Shown in pieces: positions 1 through 5,893 of a DNA stretch of 11,669 nt. The DNA comes from an uncultured Persicitalea sp. (GTDB lineage: Bacteria; Bacteroidota; Bacteroidia; Cytophagales; Spirosomataceae), in NCBI GenBank assembly GCA_950075905.1, contig CATMVR010000082.1, forward strand, positions 1 to 11,669, read 5' to 3'. The first letter of the stretch is position 1; each line of letters opens with the position of its first letter. The notes beneath the pieces are model-generated. The model was not told the DNA's origin. It did no database searches and was given only the letters and a program-made list of their open reading frames with translations. A program made the translations under genes and the position numbers.

Positions 1-1
1 C

Positions 2-256
2 TACTCTTTTCCCTCGGGCCACACCACAAGGGCTTTTGTGTCAGCATCGCTCCTCCACAAAGAGTATGGTGATCGGAGTGTGTGGTACAGTATAGGAGGA
101 TACAGCGCGGCTACCAGCGTAGGGGCCTTACGGGTATTGCGCAACGAGCACTGGCTGGCCGATGTACTTTTTGGGGCCGGTGTGGGCATTGGCGCAACCG
201 AAATTGTGTACTGGGGGTACCCCTGGTTGAAGAAAAAACTGAGAAACAAGAAATGA
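2..256 (+). CDS. PAP2-family phosphatase (lipid phosphatase type), C-terminal part only
   Basis: The 5' end lies outside the window; the reading frame is open from base 2 and ends at the TGA at 254-256. About 84 residues remain. They carry two of the three PAP2 signature blocks: PSGHT near the start of the fragment, and further on an R-x5-H-x3-D block (R-VLRNE-H-WLA-D), which is the catalytic His/Asp block of the phosphatidic-acid phosphatase type 2 superfamily. The segment after the Asp (LFGAGVGIGATEIVYW) is hydrophobic and fits the last membrane helix, followed by a basic tail (KKKLRNKK) expected on the cytoplasmic side. Members dephosphorylate membrane phospholipid or isoprenoid diphosphates (for example phosphatidate or undecaprenyl diphosphate); the substrate cannot be read from this fragment. 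Its stop overlaps the tag start (ATGA), implying co-translation. Confidence 0.88.
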   Translation, partial: YSFPSGHTTRAFVSASLLHKEYGDRSVWYSIGGYSAATSVGALRVLRNEHWLADVLFGAGVGIGATEIVYWGYPWLKKKLRNKK

Positions 257-792
257 GCTACTGCGACTACGTCAATACTACGACCCCTGAAACGGCAGAC
301 CTGCTGTTGCACCGGCATTACCATGACCATCAGTACGGTTTTCCGATCGAGGAGGACGACGAGCTGTTTGGTCGTCTGCTCCTGGAAATAAATCAGGCGG
401 GGCTGAGCTGGACGCTGATGCTGCGCAAGCAGGAAGGTTTTCGGAAAGCATATTCTGGTTTTTCCATTGAAGCCGTGGCCGCCTATACGGAAGAGGATGT
501 GGCGCGATTGCTGAACGATCCGGGTATTATTCGCAATCGACTGAAAGTCAACGCAGCTATCACCAACGCCCGGAAAATTCTGGAACTACGGGAGGAAAAC
601 AGCACCTTCAAGGGCTGGCTTGACGCGCACCATCCGTTGCCAAAAGAGCAGTGGGTGAAGCTATTCAAAAAGAATTTCCGCTTTGTGGGGGGCGAAATCG
701 TGGGCGAGTTTCTGATGAGTACGGGCTATTTGCCTGATGCGCATACGCCCGACTGCCCGGTGTATGAAAAGATCAACGGGGTACAACGCTGA
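253..792 (+). CDS. tag: DNA-3-methyladenine glycosylase I
   Basis: This is a 179-residue protein, close to the usual ~187 of Tag. It removes 3-methyladenine from alkylated DNA in the first step of base excision repair. All hallmarks align with E. coli Tag: Cys4 and His24 (in YHDHQYG) plus His164 and Cys168 (HTPDC, H-x3-C) form the structural zinc site that ties the two termini together. Glu45 and Trp53 in EINQAGLSW correspond to the base-recognition residues Glu38 and Trp46. KNFRFVGGEIVGEFLMSTG is the conserved helical core near the C terminus. The ATG at 253 was chosen because it gives Cys4 in the right place; the frame is open further upstream, but that part is a shadow of the PAP2 gene. 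The start overlaps the PAP2 stop by four bases (ATGA), so translation is probably coupled. The stop lies inside a palindrome. Confidence 0.95.
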   Translation: MSYCDYVNTTTPETADLLLHRHYHDHQYGFPIEEDDELFGRLLLEINQAGLSWTLMLRKQEGFRKAYSGFSIEAVAAYTEEDVARLLNDPGIIRNRLKVNAAITNARKILELREENSTFKGWLDAHHPLPKEQWVKLFKKNFRFVGGEIVGEFLMSTGYLPDAHTPDCPVYEKINGVQR

Positions 793-818
793 CAGCGTTT
801 TTGAACGCTGTCAGCGTT
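785..818. terminator. Nested palindrome at the tag/pfkB convergent junction, probable terminator
   Basis: Two 15-base arms, 785-799 (AACGCTGACAGCGTT) and 804-818 (AACGCTGTCAGCGTT), are perfect reverse complements separated by TTTG. Each arm is itself a 6-bp hairpin (AACGCT/AGCGTT with a 3-base loop). On the plus strand the first small hairpin is followed at once by five Ts (798-802, two of them in the stem), the shape of an intrinsic terminator for tag. On the minus strand no T-run follows, so action on pfkB transcripts is less certain. The palindrome covers the tag stop codon (790-792) and ends 8 bases before the pfkB stop. It could equally be a REP-like dispersed palindrome that doubles as a terminator. 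Confidence 0.7.
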
Positions 819-826
819 AAAAGCTA

Positions 827-1744
827 CTACCGAATCTCGAAACTAGCCAGGCTCACAAACTCCATAACCCGATTATTTATTTCTTTCTCGGTCAGGTTCA
901 CCAGCCGCTCGCTGCCGAATTTCTCCACGCAGAATGACGCCATGGCCGAGCCGTAAATGATGGCCCGCTTCATGTTCTCGAACGAAATATCGTCCGTACT
1001 GGCCAGGTAGCCAATGAAGCCACCGGCAAACGTATCTCCTGCGCCGGTGGGGTCAAATACCTCTTCCAGCGGTAGCGCCGGGGCAAAGAAAATGCGGTCG
1101 CCCTGGAACAGGAGCGCGCCGTGCTCACCTTTCTTGATAATGAGCGTTTTGGGGCCCATGGCCATGATTTTGGCGGCGGCTTTGCGCAGAGAGTACTCTT
1201 TGGAAAGCAAACGGGCCTCCTCGTCATTGATGGTCAGTACATCTACCAGGGGCAGCACCGCTTCCAGATCAGGCATAGCTATCTCCATCCAGAAATTCAT
1301 GGTATCAAGCATCACCAGTTTGGGGCGTTTTTCCATGCGTTCGAGCACCTGCTTCTGAATGGCCGGGGCCGTATTGCCCAGCATCAGGTACTCGCAGCCC
1401 TGGTACGAAGCCGGAATGATCGGGTCAAAATCGCCCATCACGTTCAGTTGCACGTCCAGGGTATCGCGGGTATTCATGTCGGTATGGTACTTACCGGACC
1501 AGAAGAAAGTTTTGCCCTCGGGTTTGATCTGCAAGCCATCCGTATTGACGCCATGCGACACGAAGAGGTCAATCATGTCCTGCGGAAAATCGCCACCGAC
1601 AACCGCCACCAAATTGTTGGCTTTGGTGAAGTACGAGGCGGCCAGCGTAATATAGGTAGCGGCGCCGCCAATAATTTTATCGGTTTTGCCAAAGGGTGTT
1701 TCAAGGGCATCAAAGGCCACGGATCCAACGGTAAGTAAGCTCAT
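827..1744 (-). CDS. PfkB/ribokinase-family carbohydrate kinase
   Basis: This 305-residue protein has the usual length for the family. The N-terminal strand MSLLTVGSVAFDAL and the glycine motif IGGAATYI (residues 25-32) form the sugar-binding side. The C-terminal signature DPTGAGDTFAGGF (231-243) supplies the anion hole and the catalytic Asp237. TLIIKKGEHGALLF (200-213) is the strand-turn-strand preceding the ATP site. Such enzymes transfer the ATP gamma-phosphate to a sugar or nucleoside hydroxyl in the cytosol; the substrate (ribose, adenosine, fructose-type or other) cannot be decided here, so no symbol is given. The ATG at 1744 is directly followed by the expected family N terminus. It reads in the same direction as the GNAT-like gene upstream but is separated from it by the palindromic element at 1752-1910, so co-transcription is possible but not shown. 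It converges with tag. Confidence 0.9.
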   Translation of the reverse strand: MSLLTVGSVAFDALETPFGKTDKIIGGAATYITLAASYFTKANNLVAVVGGDFPQDMIDLFVSHGVNTDGLQIKPEGKTFFWSGKYHTDMNTRDTLDVQLNVMGDFDPIIPASYQGCEYLMLGNTAPAIQKQVLERMEKRPKLVMLDTMNFWMEIAMPDLEAVLPLVDVLTINDEEARLLSKEYSLRKAAAKIMAMGPKTLIIKKGEHGALLFQGDRIFFAPALPLEEVFDPTGAGDTFAGGFIGYLASTDDISFENMKRAIIYGSAMASFCVEKFGSERLVNLTEKEINNRVMEFVSLASFEIR

Positions 1745-1751
1745 GAGGTTT

Positions 1752-1910
1752 TAATTGTGAATGAGTGATTGAGAGATTGATAGAATGTCGGATATAGGAG
1801 TGTAGTGATGAGTGATGAAGCGAATGAATACGAAGTTCGTGGTTCTAAGTTGAAAAAAGGATGAACACAAAATCTATTCACTCATTCTCTCAATCACTCA
1901 ATCATAATTA
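1752..1910. repeat. Intergenic palindromic element, copy 1
   Basis: The left arm at about 1752-1785 and the right arm at about 1876-1910 are imperfect reverse complements, roughly 30 bases long with few mismatches, enclosing about 90 bases. The arms are built of degenerate 4-base steps (GATT, GAGT, GAAT, GAGA). The 21 bases at 1883-1903 recur exactly at 4893-4913 in copy 2. Read in the direction of the flanking minus-strand genes, the element begins with TAA that is the stop codon of the GNAT-like gene (1908-1910), and its far arm ends in CACAATTAA, 7 bases before the pfkB ATG. I see no TAnnTTTG promoter inside it. In RNA it could form a long AU/GU-rich stem-loop. Confidence 0.75.
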
Positions 1911-3092
1911 TAATAGAACGTGTCTCTTAAACTCCCGCGTCTGATCGAACAGGTAGCGGTAGGTGATGTGTTTTTTGATAACTACGCCGCCCAGCATTTT
2001 GGCAAAGTTATTCATCTTGGGGTTAAAGTCGCCAATCCAGTTCAGTTCCAGGTGGGTGTACTGATAGTTGGGTCGCCAGGCTACTTTGGAATAGGCCAGG
2101 GCAATCGCGGACTCGATCCCCTTCTTCTGAAACTCAGGAATGACTCCGAAAATTACTCCGAAGGCCCGGTGGTTGGTCTTCATAAGCCTGTGGTAAAGGA
2201 ATTTTAGTTTGCCCAGCCAGTCGAGTTTTCCGTTCACGTGCTTAAATACCTGGTTCATCTCGGGTAATATAATAAAGAAAGACATGGGCTCATCCTCGTA
2301 GTAGCCAAACCACATCAGCTCTTCTTCCAGAATGGGTCTCATGCGCTGCATCAGCGCCTTCGATTGCTCCACGGTCATGTCGGCAGTCCCCAGGTTACTG
2401 GCCCAGGCTTTGTTGTATATTACCCGGAAGTCTTCCGCAAATTTTTCAAGGTTATCTTTCTTTACATGCCGGAAATCGTAGCCCGGCGTAGCGTATATCT
2501 TCTCGGCCCGGGCAAATACCGCCGGGTGCAGCAGCGGGCGCACCTCTGCCTCCCGCATGGGTAGGTAGTAGGTGTTTTGTTCAAAATAGGTTTTAAAACC
2601 GTAGTCTTCAAAGAAAGCCCGGTAGTAGGGCATGTGGTAGTCCATGCCATAGTTTGGCTCCTTGTCGTAGCCCTCCACCAATAGTCCCCAATGGCTGTCG
2701 CGCTCCCCGAAGTTAATGGGGCCGTCCATGGCTTCCATGCCGCGTTCGGCCAGCCAGTTGTGGCAGGCGTCAAAAAGCATTCGGGCTACGGTGGCGTTAT
2801 TGGCGCACTCAAAAAAGCCCATGCCTCCCGTAGGCTGGTCATTGCCCTTATCGACGGTCTTTCGATCTATAAAAGCCGCCACGCGCCCTACGGTTTGGTC
2901 GCTGTTGTCCTGTACCAGCCAGCGGATGCACTCCCCATGCTTGAAAAAAGTATTTTTTTCCGGATCAAAAATCTTCTCAATGTCCTGATCCAGAGGACGA
3001 ATCCAGTAGGGATTGTTCCGGTAAATCCGGACGGGTAGCCGGAGAAATTCGCTGCGCAGAAAAGAATCGGTACCTACTTCAACCAGTCTCAT
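1908..3092 (-). CDS. YghO-like GNAT-fold protein (putative N-acyl/acetyltransferase)
   Basis: This is a 394-residue cytosolic protein with no signal peptide or membrane segment. The N-terminal half matches by recall the YghO-type family: IRPLDQDIEKIFDPEKNTFF (31-50), an HGE at 52-54, VGRVAAFID (68-76), GMGFFECANN (90-99), MDGPINFGERDSHWGLL (122-138) and a YGMDYHMPYY stretch (148-157). In the C-terminal half FGVIPEFQKKGIESAIA (315-331) resembles the acetyl-CoA pyrophosphate-binding motif A of GNAT enzymes, followed by THLELNWIGDFN (346-357). Two GNAT-like modules in tandem are therefore likely. The substrate is unknown. Some GNAT-fold proteins of this kind are, to my recollection, involved in bacterial ceramide synthesis, and Cytophagales often make sphingolipids; this is a lead, not an assignment. 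The start at 3092 faces cysS across a 205-base divergent region. Its stop codon is part of the palindromic element at 1752-1910. Confidence 0.82.
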   Translation of the reverse strand: MRLVEVGTDSFLRSEFLRLPVRIYRNNPYWIRPLDQDIEKIFDPEKNTFFKHGECIRWLVQDNSDQTVGRVAAFIDRKTVDKGNDQPTGGMGFFECANNATVARMLFDACHNWLAERGMEAMDGPINFGERDSHWGLLVEGYDKEPNYGMDYHMPYYRAFFEDYGFKTYFEQNTYYLPMREAEVRPLLHPAVFARAEKIYATPGYDFRHVKKDNLEKFAEDFRVIYNKAWASNLGTADMTVEQSKALMQRMRPILEEELMWFGYYEDEPMSFFIILPEMNQVFKHVNGKLDWLGKLKFLYHRLMKTNHRAFGVIFGVIPEFQKKGIESAIALAYSKVAWRPNYQYTHLELNWIGDFNPKMNNFAKMLGGVVIKKHITYRYLFDQTREFKRHVLL

Positions 3093-3195
3093 GCCATGGA
3101 ATACATTTCGTCGGATCTTTGTTTATTGCAATGTTGGCTGCGAAGATAGCGAAAAGCCCCGAACCGGCGGAGATCGCAGCCCTTCAAAACGATTT

Positions 3196-3229
3196 TTGGC
3201 GGTCAATCGTCGGCAATTCCCTATTTTTG
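3196..3229 (+). promoter_or_regulatory. Candidate Bacteroidota-type promoter for cysS
   Basis: TATTTTTG at 3222-3229 matches the Bacteroidota -7 element TAnnTTTG exactly. A TTG at 3196-3198 lies 23 bases upstream, at the long edge of the 17-23 base spacing described for this promoter class. Transcription would start near 3235, leaving a leader of about 60 bases to the ATG at 3298. It lies in the divergent region between the GNAT-like gene and cysS. An ACGATT...AATCGT inverted repeat (3189-3194 and 3205-3210) overlaps the -33 side. Confidence 0.5.
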
Positions 3230-3297
3230 TGCCACCAATATCAATTCACATGCCGCGGGACTGAGAGCCACCGGTGTTAGCAACGCAATCTGATTTC

Positions 3298-4794
3298 ATG
3301 ACAACCCATCAGCCGCTTCGGATATACAATACCCTCACTCGCCATAAAGACCTTTTTGAACCCCTCGCCCCGCCCTACGTGGGCATGTACGTGTGCGGGC
3401 CGACGGTCTACAACAATGCTCACCTGGGCAATGTGCGCACCTTCATGACTTTTGACCTGCTGTTTCGGTACCTGCTGCACAGTGATTACAAGGTACGCTA
3501 CGTGCGCAATATTACCGACGTGGGTCACCTGGTGGGCGATGGCGATGAAGGCGAGGATAAAATCGGCCGTATAGCCAAACTCGAAAAGCTGGAACCCATG
3601 GAAATCGTGCAGCGCTATACCAACGATTTTCATAAAGTGATGGAAGATTTCAATATTCTTCCGCCCAGCATTGAGCCTACGGCTACGGGCCACCTCATTG
3701 AGCAGATCGAGGCCGTACAGAGCCTGATTGAGAAAGGTCTAGCCTACGAGTCACATGGGTCGGTATACTTTGATATTGAGGGGTATAACAAAGCCGGCAA
3801 CAACTACGGCAAGTTGTCGGGACGCATTCTGGAAGACCTGCTCAACGAAACTCGAGAGCTCGACGGACAGTCCGAGAAGCGGAATCCGCTGGACTTCGCG
3901 ATCTGGAAAAATGCTTCGCCCGAGCACATCATGCAGTGGAACTCGCCCTGGGGTCGGGGCTTTCCGGGCTGGCACCTCGAATGTACCTGCATGAGCGCCA
4001 AGTACCTGGGCAATCAGTTTGACATCCACGGCGGTGGTATGGACCTCAAATTCCCTCACCATGAGTGCGAGATCGCGCAGGGAAAGGGCCTCACCGGCAC
4101 CGAGCCTGTGCGCTATTGGATGCACACCAACATGCTGACCGTAAACGGGCAGAAAATGTCCAAGTCGCTGGGCAACTCGTTTCTGCCGGCGCAGCTGTTC
4201 AGTGGCGACCATCCCCTGCTCGAACAGGCGTACAGCCCCATGACGGTGCGGTTTTTTATGCTGCAGAGTCAGTACCGCAGCACGCTCGACTTCTCCAACG
4301 AAGCCCTCAAAGCCGCTCAGAAAGGCTTTAAACGCCTGGCCAATGGCCTGCGGGTGCTGAAAGCCATGGAGTACGTACCCGAGGAAGGGGTACCTCTGGA
4401 TGAGAAGAAGATTGAAGACATCAAAAAATCAGTAGCGGGTTTCTACGACGGGATGAACGACGACCTGAACACCGCCGTGGCCATTGCCCACCTCTTCAAC
4501 CTGTTGAAGTACGTAAACATGCTGTACATGAATCAGCTGAAACCAGCCGCGCTGGGCGAAGAGGTGTTTGGTGAATTGAAAGAGAAGTTCGTGATTTTCT
4601 TCGAAGAGGTACTGGGCCTGCAGGAAGAACCCGCCGAAGGCAACGCCGTGCTGACCGGGATGCTGAGCCTCTACCGCGAATACAAAGCCATGCAGCAGTA
4701 CGACAAAGTAGACGAAATTCGTTCTTACTTCAAAAATCAGGGCCTCGTCATCCGTGACATGAAACACCGGATCGACTGGGCGTATGAAGAATAA
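3298..4794 (+). CDS. cysS: Cysteinyl-tRNA synthetase
   Basis: This class I aminoacyl-tRNA synthetase charges tRNA-Cys with cysteine in the cytosol. From the ATG at 3298 it has 498 residues, slightly longer than E. coli CysRS (461). The HIGH-type motif is NNAHLGN (39-45) after CGPTVY, and the KMSKS motif is at 286-290. The catalytic zinc ligands that select cysteine are Cys33, Cys229 (GWHLEC), His254 and Glu258 (PHHECE), matching E. coli Cys28, Cys209, His234 and Glu238. The C-terminal part (after about residue 350) is the helical anticodon-binding region. A GTG at 3274 would add eight residues in frame. I prefer the ATG because RIYNTLTRHKDLFEPL then sits near the N terminus as is usual; neither start has a Shine-Dalgarno sequence. 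The stop TAA (4792-4794) is also the first triplet of the second palindromic element. Confidence 0.97.
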   Translation: MTTHQPLRIYNTLTRHKDLFEPLAPPYVGMYVCGPTVYNNAHLGNVRTFMTFDLLFRYLLHSDYKVRYVRNITDVGHLVGDGDEGEDKIGRIAKLEKLEPMEIVQRYTNDFHKVMEDFNILPPSIEPTATGHLIEQIEAVQSLIEKGLAYESHGSVYFDIEGYNKAGNNYGKLSGRILEDLLNETRELDGQSEKRNPLDFAIWKNASPEHIMQWNSPWGRGFPGWHLECTCMSAKYLGNQFDIHGGGMDLKFPHHECEIAQGKGLTGTEPVRYWMHTNMLTVNGQKMSKSLGNSFLPAQLFSGDHPLLEQAYSPMTVRFFMLQSQYRSTLDFSNEALKAAQKGFKRLANGLRVLKAMEYVPEEGVPLDEKKIEDIKKSVAGFYDGMNDDLNTAVAIAHLFNLLKYVNMLYMNQLKPAALGEEVFGELKEKFVIFFEEVLGLQEEPAEGNAVLTGMLSLYREYKAMQQYDKVDEIRSYFKNQGLVIRDMKHRIDWAYEE

Positions 4795-4931
4795 TTGTGA
4801 TTAAGTGAATGAGAGATTGAGTGAGTAAGGTTGATAAGTAAGTCTTTGTATCTACTTTTAATTCCTTTACTCATATAAATTTTAACTCAAAACATTCTCT
4901 CAATCACTCAATCTCACAATCACAATTAATT
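4792..4931. repeat. Intergenic palindromic element, copy 2
   Basis: The left arm (from TAATTGTGATT at 4792-4802 to about 4830) and the right arm (about 4891-4931, ending CACAATTAAT) are imperfect reverse complements around an AT-rich core of about 65 bases. The outermost AATTGTGATT/AATCACAATT pairing is perfect. The 21 bases at 4893-4913 are identical to 1883-1903 in copy 1, and the arms show the same GATT/GAGT/GAGA step pattern. The cores of the two copies are not recognisably alike. The element fills the whole space between cysS and the DUF192 gene: its first TAA is the cysS stop codon, and the DUF192 ATG (4932) follows its last base. Confidence 0.75.
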
Positions 4932-5453
4932 ATGCGCAACCGACAAACCTATATCGCGTACATTCTCCTGGCCGTTTTTTTGCTTGGCGGGTTGGGGTAT
5001 TTGTTGTTGCCTTACCTGTACGAAAGCAGAAGCACTACTTCCACTTCATCGGAGAGTACGGGAGCGTCTGCACCGCTGTTTGTGAAGGAAGGGGAGGTGA
5101 CTTTTCTGAGTGAAAAAGGGGATACGATCCGGAAAATTGATGTAGAAATTGCTGCCGATGATGCCGAGCGGGCCCGCGGCCTGATGTACCGCCCTTATAT
5201 GCCAGATTCAGTGGGGATGCTCTTTATTTTTGAAAATGCTGAGCCGCAAGCTTTCTGGATGAAGAATACGCACATTCCCCTGGATATTATTTATGTGGAT
5301 CAAAACAGGAAAATCGTTTCTATCCAGAAAAACGCCCGGCCTTACAACGAGGAAAGCCTGCCTTCCTTCGGCGATGCGCAGTACGTGGTAGAGGTCAATG
5401 CGGGCTTTACCGATCGGTATGGCATCGAGGCAGGGGATCAGATCCGGTTTTGA
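4932..5453 (+). CDS. Membrane-anchored DUF192 family protein
   Basis: The protein has 173 residues. Residues 8-30 (AYILLAVFLLGGLGYLLLPY and flanks) form one hydrophobic helix after a short basic N terminus, so it is an N-terminal membrane anchor or uncleaved signal; a Ser/Thr-rich linker follows (34-47). The rest is the compact DUF192 domain with its usual landmarks: ERARGLMYRPYMP, GMLFIFE, FWMKNTHIPLDIIYVD, and VVEVNAGFTDRYGIEAGDQI at the end. The domain is a small beta fold common in bacterial envelopes and archaea; no biochemical role is established that I could assert. It probably faces the periplasm. The ATG directly abuts the palindromic element, so its translation start may be affected by folding of that element. 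It reads in the same direction as cysS and ends 3 bases from the convergent small gene at 5457-5675. Confidence 0.9.
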   Translation: MRNRQTYIAYILLAVFLLGGLGYLLLPYLYESRSTTSTSSESTGASAPLFVKEGEVTFLSEKGDTIRKIDVEIAADDAERARGLMYRPYMPDSVGMLFIFENAEPQAFWMKNTHIPLDIIYVDQNRKIVSIQKNARPYNEESLPSFGDAQYVVEVNAGFTDRYGIEAGDQIRF

Positions 5454-5456
5454 AGC

Positions 5457-5675
5457 TCAGGCGGCCAGATCACCCGGTTTGATGTTCAACGCTTCCAGGA
5501 TTTGCCTAAGTTCTTTGAGCTGTTTTTCCCGCCGGTATTGGTATTGCACCAGCATCATATCTTCCCGATCTCCTTTCCGTTGATGCAGTTGAATCATTTC
5601 ATCCGTTGATTTTATCTGTTCCAGTAAGTCGGCGGCCCGGATTATCCTCTCATCGGTCAATTCCAATTCTTTCAT
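5457..5675 (-). CDS. Small charged helical protein of unknown function
   Basis: I do not recognise a family. It encodes 72 residues, rich in Glu, Lys, Arg, Gln and Leu, without Cys, signal peptide or membrane segment. The heptad-like pattern (LLEQIKSTDEMIQLHQRKGD, then YRREKQLKELRQILEALNI) suggests two helices forming a hairpin or coiled coil, ending in a short NIKPGDLAA tail. Evidence that it is real: normal bacterial protein composition, a plausible ATG at 5675, an A-rich stretch upstream on the coding strand, and a TAnnTTTG element about 57 bases upstream. Its stop is 3 bases from the DUF192 stop on the other strand. It may be a small partner protein, but nothing in the context names the partner. 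Confidence 0.62.
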   Translation of the reverse strand: MKELELTDERIIRAADLLEQIKSTDEMIQLHQRKGDREDMMLVQYQYRREKQLKELRQILEALNIKPGDLAA

Positions 5676-5731
5676 AGCTTGTTATTTTTTTATCTCTATC
5701 TTTTCATAGGGTTTTAAATACCCTCGTATGT

Positions 5732-5739
5732 CAAAATTA
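5732..5739 (-). promoter_or_regulatory. Candidate -7 element for the small gene at 5457-5675
   Basis: On the minus strand this reads TAATTTTG, an exact match to TAnnTTTG. Transcription would start near 5725, about 50 bases before the ATG. The nearest TTG (minus strand, 5754-5756) is only 14 bases upstream, shorter than the usual 17-23, so the -33 half is weak. Confidence 0.35.
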
Positions 5740-5857
5740 AATTCCATTACTCACAACTGATTGTTTAGGGCTACCTTTGAATGCGTACTGAAAAATAAAT
5801 CTAACGATTAAAAATGAATCTTTGCCCAACCCGTTACATATTGAGACCAGATGGTTC

Positions 5858-5865
5858 TACTTTTG
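5858..5865 (+). promoter_or_regulatory. Candidate -7 element for the glutaminyl-cyclase-like operon
   Basis: TACTTTTG matches TAnnTTTG exactly and would start transcription near 5872, about 22 bases before the ATG at 5894. The nearest TTG (5841-5843) is 14 bases upstream, shorter than usual. A second match, TACCTTTG at 5772-5779, has no suitable TTG at all. If this element is the promoter, it excludes the in-frame TTG start at 5822, which lies upstream of the predicted transcript start. Confidence 0.35.
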
Positions 5866-5893
5866 GAAATTAAAAAACAAGTTTCCTATACAA

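Noticed and set aside
82..252. Upstream extension of the tag frame (start at 82)
   Set aside because: It overlaps the conserved PAP2 catalytic block in another frame, and the ATG at 253 already gives Cys4 of the zinc site.
1121..1738. Long plus-strand frame opposite pfkB
   Set aside because: It is antisense to a clear PfkB kinase, has no family features, and its composition is what the complementary strand of a coding gene gives.
3751..4212. Minus-strand open frame inside cysS
   Set aside because: It is a shadow of highly conserved CysRS sequence, with no recognisable domain or start signal.
5822..5893. TTG start adding 24 residues to the glutaminyl-cyclase-like protein
   Set aside because: It would place a non-signal segment before an obvious lipoprotein signal peptide, and it lies upstream of the likely transcript start.
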